From Candidatus Poseidoniales archaeon (lineage in GTDB: Archaea; Thermoplasmatota; Poseidoniia; Poseidoniales; Thalassarchaeaceae), in NCBI GenBank assembly GCA_022447885.1, contig JAKUTA010000047.1:1-8047 (forward strand): a DNA stretch of 8,047 nt, read 5' to 3'. Each line of letters starts with the position of its first letter. Position 1 is the stretch's first letter. The position numbers and the translations under genes are program-made. The notes under the pieces were generated by a model. That model saw only the letters and a program-made list of their open reading frames with translations, was not told where the DNA came from and did no database searches. Of this stretch, positions 6,281 to 8,047 are shown in pieces.

Positions 6281-6685
6281 ATGTCCACCTCCAGCGTGAC
6301 CTTAGGAAGACAGAACGGCGCCCGCGCCGCAGAATCGAATGGCCAGATGGAGCTGGTCGAATTGTTGTCGCGCATAGGGATTCGGAAGAATGTCGGGAGG
6401 CTGCTCGTCGAACTGAACGAGGAGGAGTGGATGGACAGCGGTAACCTGCAGGAAGCGACCGGCCTGCGCCAGCCAGAGGTGAGCACGGCGATGCGCGAAC
6501 TCGTGCGCAGGGGTCTGGTGGAGATCCAATCGGAGAAGACCGGCAACCGCGGGAGACCGCGCCACCTCTACCAGTTGAAGGATGACTTGGCCATCTCGCT
6601 GCAACCGTTCATCGATGCTGCCGAAGAGAGGCTGACCGAACTGGATGAGAGCCTCAAACTGATCGCCTCATCCGACGCGCTGTAG
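6281..6685 (+). CDS. Winged-helix transcriptional regulator (COG4738-like)
   Basis: A 134-residue DNA-binding protein. After a polar N-terminal 22 residues, LVELLSRIGIRKNVGRLLVEL (25-45) begins the helical core; the recognition helix is LRQPEVSTAMRELVRRG (62-78), and the wing contains GNRGRPRHLYQL (88-99). A C-terminal amphipathic helix (about 103-128, FIDAAEERLTELDESLKLI) probably dimerises. The RQPEVS.AM and GRP..Y.L patterns recall small archaeal regulators of the TrmB/MarR-like group, such as COG4738. No effector domain or metal site is visible. The ATG is preferred over TTG 6272 because of the TATA spacing. It has its own promoter and is convergent with dph2, stops being 27 bp apart. Its targets cannot be told from the sequence. 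Confidence 0.85.
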   Translation: MSTSSVTLGRQNGARAAESNGQMELVELLSRIGIRKNVGRLLVELNEEEWMDSGNLQEATGLRQPEVSTAMRELVRRGLVEIQSEKTGNRGRPRHLYQLKDDLAISLQPFIDAAEERLTELDESLKLIASSDAL

Positions 6686-6712
6686 TCGCCGAACAAGAAC
6701 TCTTGAGCGGCA

Positions 6713-7825
6713 TCACGGGATCTCGTCGAAGCGGTAGCCCTCTTCCCACTTCTTCTCGCCGAGAGCGACCTCGAGTTCGAACGGAGTGATGAGCGGCTTG
6801 GAATATCGCGTCGAGTCATCGATGGCGATCCTCGGACAGGCCGTGTTCACGAACGCATCGACGGGGTAGAAGTCGATCAGCTCCGGCCCGATGTATTCGA
6901 GCGCGATCAGGTAGCCCTTCCTGTCGTGGCGCTCCAGCATCCGCTTCATCCTCATCGCCAGGTTGCGACGCATCTGTCCCGGTTTCTCGCCGATGAGGAT
7001 GCCGAACACCTTGGCGCCGTCGACCTGCATTATCAACCCGAAGCGTTGGCGCAGGATGCGATCGATCTGTTTCCGCCCCATCTCTCTGGCATCGCCGGTG
7101 TAGGGGTCGAGCATGGTCAATGGTTTGCCGGTGTGCAGCACGAGACCGATGGGGTGGAAGTCACCGCTGCCGAGGAAGAAGTAGTGGCCGATGGAGGGGT
7201 CGTCGCCCGAGTAGTTGCAGCCGAGCACCTGGCCGGGGAAGGAGAGCCGTGCACCCCCCACGGGAATCGTCACGTCGAAGCCGGCGTCCTCCAACCGTTG
7301 CTTGAACTCGGGAAGCAGATGCAGGTGCTGAATGGCCCCCACGAGCCCCAACTTGGCGTCCGACAATGGAGCCACCCTGCCCACCGAATCGAGGAACTTC
7401 TCCTGTGCCTCCTCCTCGCTCTCCGCCGTTTGCTCTTCACCTGACTCCTTCAGGCGTGCGCGTGCCATCTCGCGGTGCTGGTGCAGAAATGGGAGAGCCG
7501 GACTGAGTTCCGGGTCGCCGTCGTACGTGACCTCGATGAACTGTGTCTCGATGCCCGAATCGATGTTCATCTGGCTGTGGCCCATGTGCGCCACCAGGTC
7601 GATCCCCATCGAGCCCATCTTGTTGTGCACGAGGTCACACGCCCCGTAGCAGGGGTCGCCGGAGAGGATGACGTTGGCGTCGGTGCGCGACTCGATCTCG
7701 TCGATGATCTCGAGCGCCTGGATCTTCAGCCCCTCGGGAACCTGCAGCGCCACCAGACGGTGGTCGCCCTTGGCGATGCGCTCCGCCAGCTCATCGAGTT
7801 GGAAGTCGTGCCTCTCCAGGTCCAT
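6713..7825 (-). CDS. dph2: Dph2, 2-(3-amino-3-carboxypropyl)histidine synthase
   Basis: Catalyses the first step of diphthamide formation on a histidine of elongation factor aEF2, using SAM and a [4Fe-4S] cluster to make a 3-amino-3-carboxypropyl radical. Conserved parts: LVALQVPEGLKIQALEI near the N terminus, DPCYGACD with C59, GQVLGCNYS with C203 and NTACPRIAID with C330; these cysteines are the expected cluster ligands. The motifs GSGDFHPIGLVL and LDPYTGD also fit the family. The ATG at 7825 gives 370 residues and has GGTGGAG 6 nt upstream; a GTG at 7837 would add four residues. Compared with Dph2 of Pyrococcus, where the cysteines are about 104 residues apart in the first interval, this protein has 144; a charged insertion at about 116-148 accounts for the difference. 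Monocistronic as far as visible. Confidence 0.95.
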   Translation of the reverse strand: MDLERHDFQLDELAERIAKGDHRLVALQVPEGLKIQALEIIDEIESRTDANVILSGDPCYGACDLVHNKMGSMGIDLVAHMGHSQMNIDSGIETQFIEVTYDGDPELSPALPFLHQHREMARARLKESGEEQTAESEEEAQEKFLDSVGRVAPLSDAKLGLVGAIQHLHLLPEFKQRLEDAGFDVTIPVGGARLSFPGQVLGCNYSGDDPSIGHYFFLGSGDFHPIGLVLHTGKPLTMLDPYTGDAREMGRKQIDRILRQRFGLIMQVDGAKVFGILIGEKPGQMRRNLAMRMKRMLERHDRKGYLIALEYIGPELIDFYPVDAFVNTACPRIAIDDSTRYSKPLITPFELEVALGEKKWEEGYRFDEIP

Positions 7826-7855
7826 GCCTAACTCCACCCCGCCGTCCCGCGTCCG

Positions 7856-7863
7856 CTATATCA
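7856..7863 (-). promoter_or_regulatory. TATA box for dph2
   Basis: On the minus strand this reads TGATATAG, centred about 34 nt before the dph2 ATG. That predicts a start near 7834 and a very short leader, with the SD-like GGTGGAG at its beginning. The element is nearly symmetric (CTATATCA on the plus strand), so it could also serve divergent transcription. Confidence 0.5.
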
Positions 7864-7927
7864 TCCGTTGCATCGACTCAGCCACATTCAGAGAGCAGAC
7901 CCTTGTGGGCCTGTTGCATCGGTAGCG

Positions 7928-7976
7928 TTTGACTCGACCCACTGAATGCCCATCGACTCAACAATTCCGAGTCAAA
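7928..7976 (+). repeat. Inverted repeat TTTGACTCG / CGAGTCAAA
   Basis: Perfect 9-bp arms at 7928-7936 and 7968-7976 with a 31-nt middle that holds another GACTCA copy (7955-7960). It could be a binding site pair for a dimeric regulator or the stem of an RNA. Confidence 0.5.
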
Positions 7977-7999
7977 GGGTGTTTTACTGGAGCCCTTTG
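7973..7999 (+). repeat. Inverted repeat CAAAGGG / CCCTTTG with T-rich tail
   Basis: Perfect 7-bp arms (7973-7979, 7993-7999) around a 13-nt loop. On the plus strand it is followed by TTCATTTTCTC, which resembles a terminator. Its left arm shares CAAA with the right arm of the 7928-7976 repeat, so only one of the two hairpins can form at a time. Confidence 0.45.
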
Positions 8000-8047
8000 T
8001 TCATTTTCTCGCATCATACCAACCACGCTTTCTGATTTCCTTGTCAT

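Larger units (their letters stand above)
7838..8047. other. Repeat-dense intergenic region beyond dph2
   Basis: No convincing gene is seen. The region is poorer in GC than the coding parts, most strongly after 7976. It contains direct repeats GTTGCATCG (7867-7875, 7913-7921) and CATCGACTCA (7871-7880, 7951-7960), four GACTC elements in either orientation (7875, 7931, 7955, and inverted at 7969), and two overlapping inverted repeats listed separately. It may hold the control region of dph2 plus the border of a gene to the right. Confidence 0.5.

Noticed and set aside
6694..6705. CAAGA-AC-TCTTG inverted repeat between the convergent stops
   Set aside because: Five-base arms with a 2-nt loop are too tight for a good hairpin and there is no T tract; probably chance.
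8001..8047. Possible C terminus of a minus-strand gene entering from the right (D-K-E-I-R-K-R-G-W-Y-D-A-R-K then TGA)
   Set aside because: It reads like a protein end and is followed by the 7973-7999 hairpin, but it is only 14 codons and its third positions are AT-rich, unlike the other genes. Sequence beyond the window would settle it.

Overview
This GC-rich window is archaeal. It carries archaeal/eukaryotic-type information-processing genes: an Orc1/Cdc6 replication initiator, ribosomal protein S6e, translation factor aIF2 gamma, a PIN-domain nuclease, and the radical diphthamide enzyme Dph2. Promoters are TATA-like and genes are packed tightly with Shine-Dalgarno (SD) sites. The short, strongly acidic and GC-rich protein style would fit a marine euryarchaeon of the Thermoplasmatota/Poseidoniales (Marine Group II) type. 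That assignment is inference from gene content and composition only.

Left part (1-2675, + strand): a tightly coupled three-gene operon. It starts with the C-terminal part of a protein that enters from outside the window (end of an AAA+-like ATPase module, a long acidic Pro/Glu linker, a C-terminal winged helix). Next is a beta-propeller protein with a short helical tail, then a small DUF357 protein. Start and stop codons overlap or nearly touch. None of these three has a function I can name with confidence; this is the least explained part of the window.

Middle (2676-4006): after a gap with a GC-rich hairpin comes a complete orc1/cdc6 gene with its own strong SD site.

Translation block (4007-6237, + strand): a TATA promoter with a 15-bp palindrome just upstream drives rps6e, aIF2 gamma and a PIN-domain gene. 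S6e, aIF2 gamma and PIN neighbours are a known archaeal arrangement. The aIF2 gamma gene has no ordinary start codon where conservation says the protein begins; a CTG with well-placed SD-like G-run fits best. Its zinc-knuckle cysteines are also missing.

Right part (6238-8047): a small winged-helix regulator probably made from a leaderless mRNA, then dph2 on the minus strand, convergent with it. Beyond dph2 lies about 220 bp with no convincing gene, dense in short direct and inverted repeats (GACTC-type motifs, two mutually exclusive hairpins). No tRNA, rRNA, CRISPR array or insertion sequence was seen.
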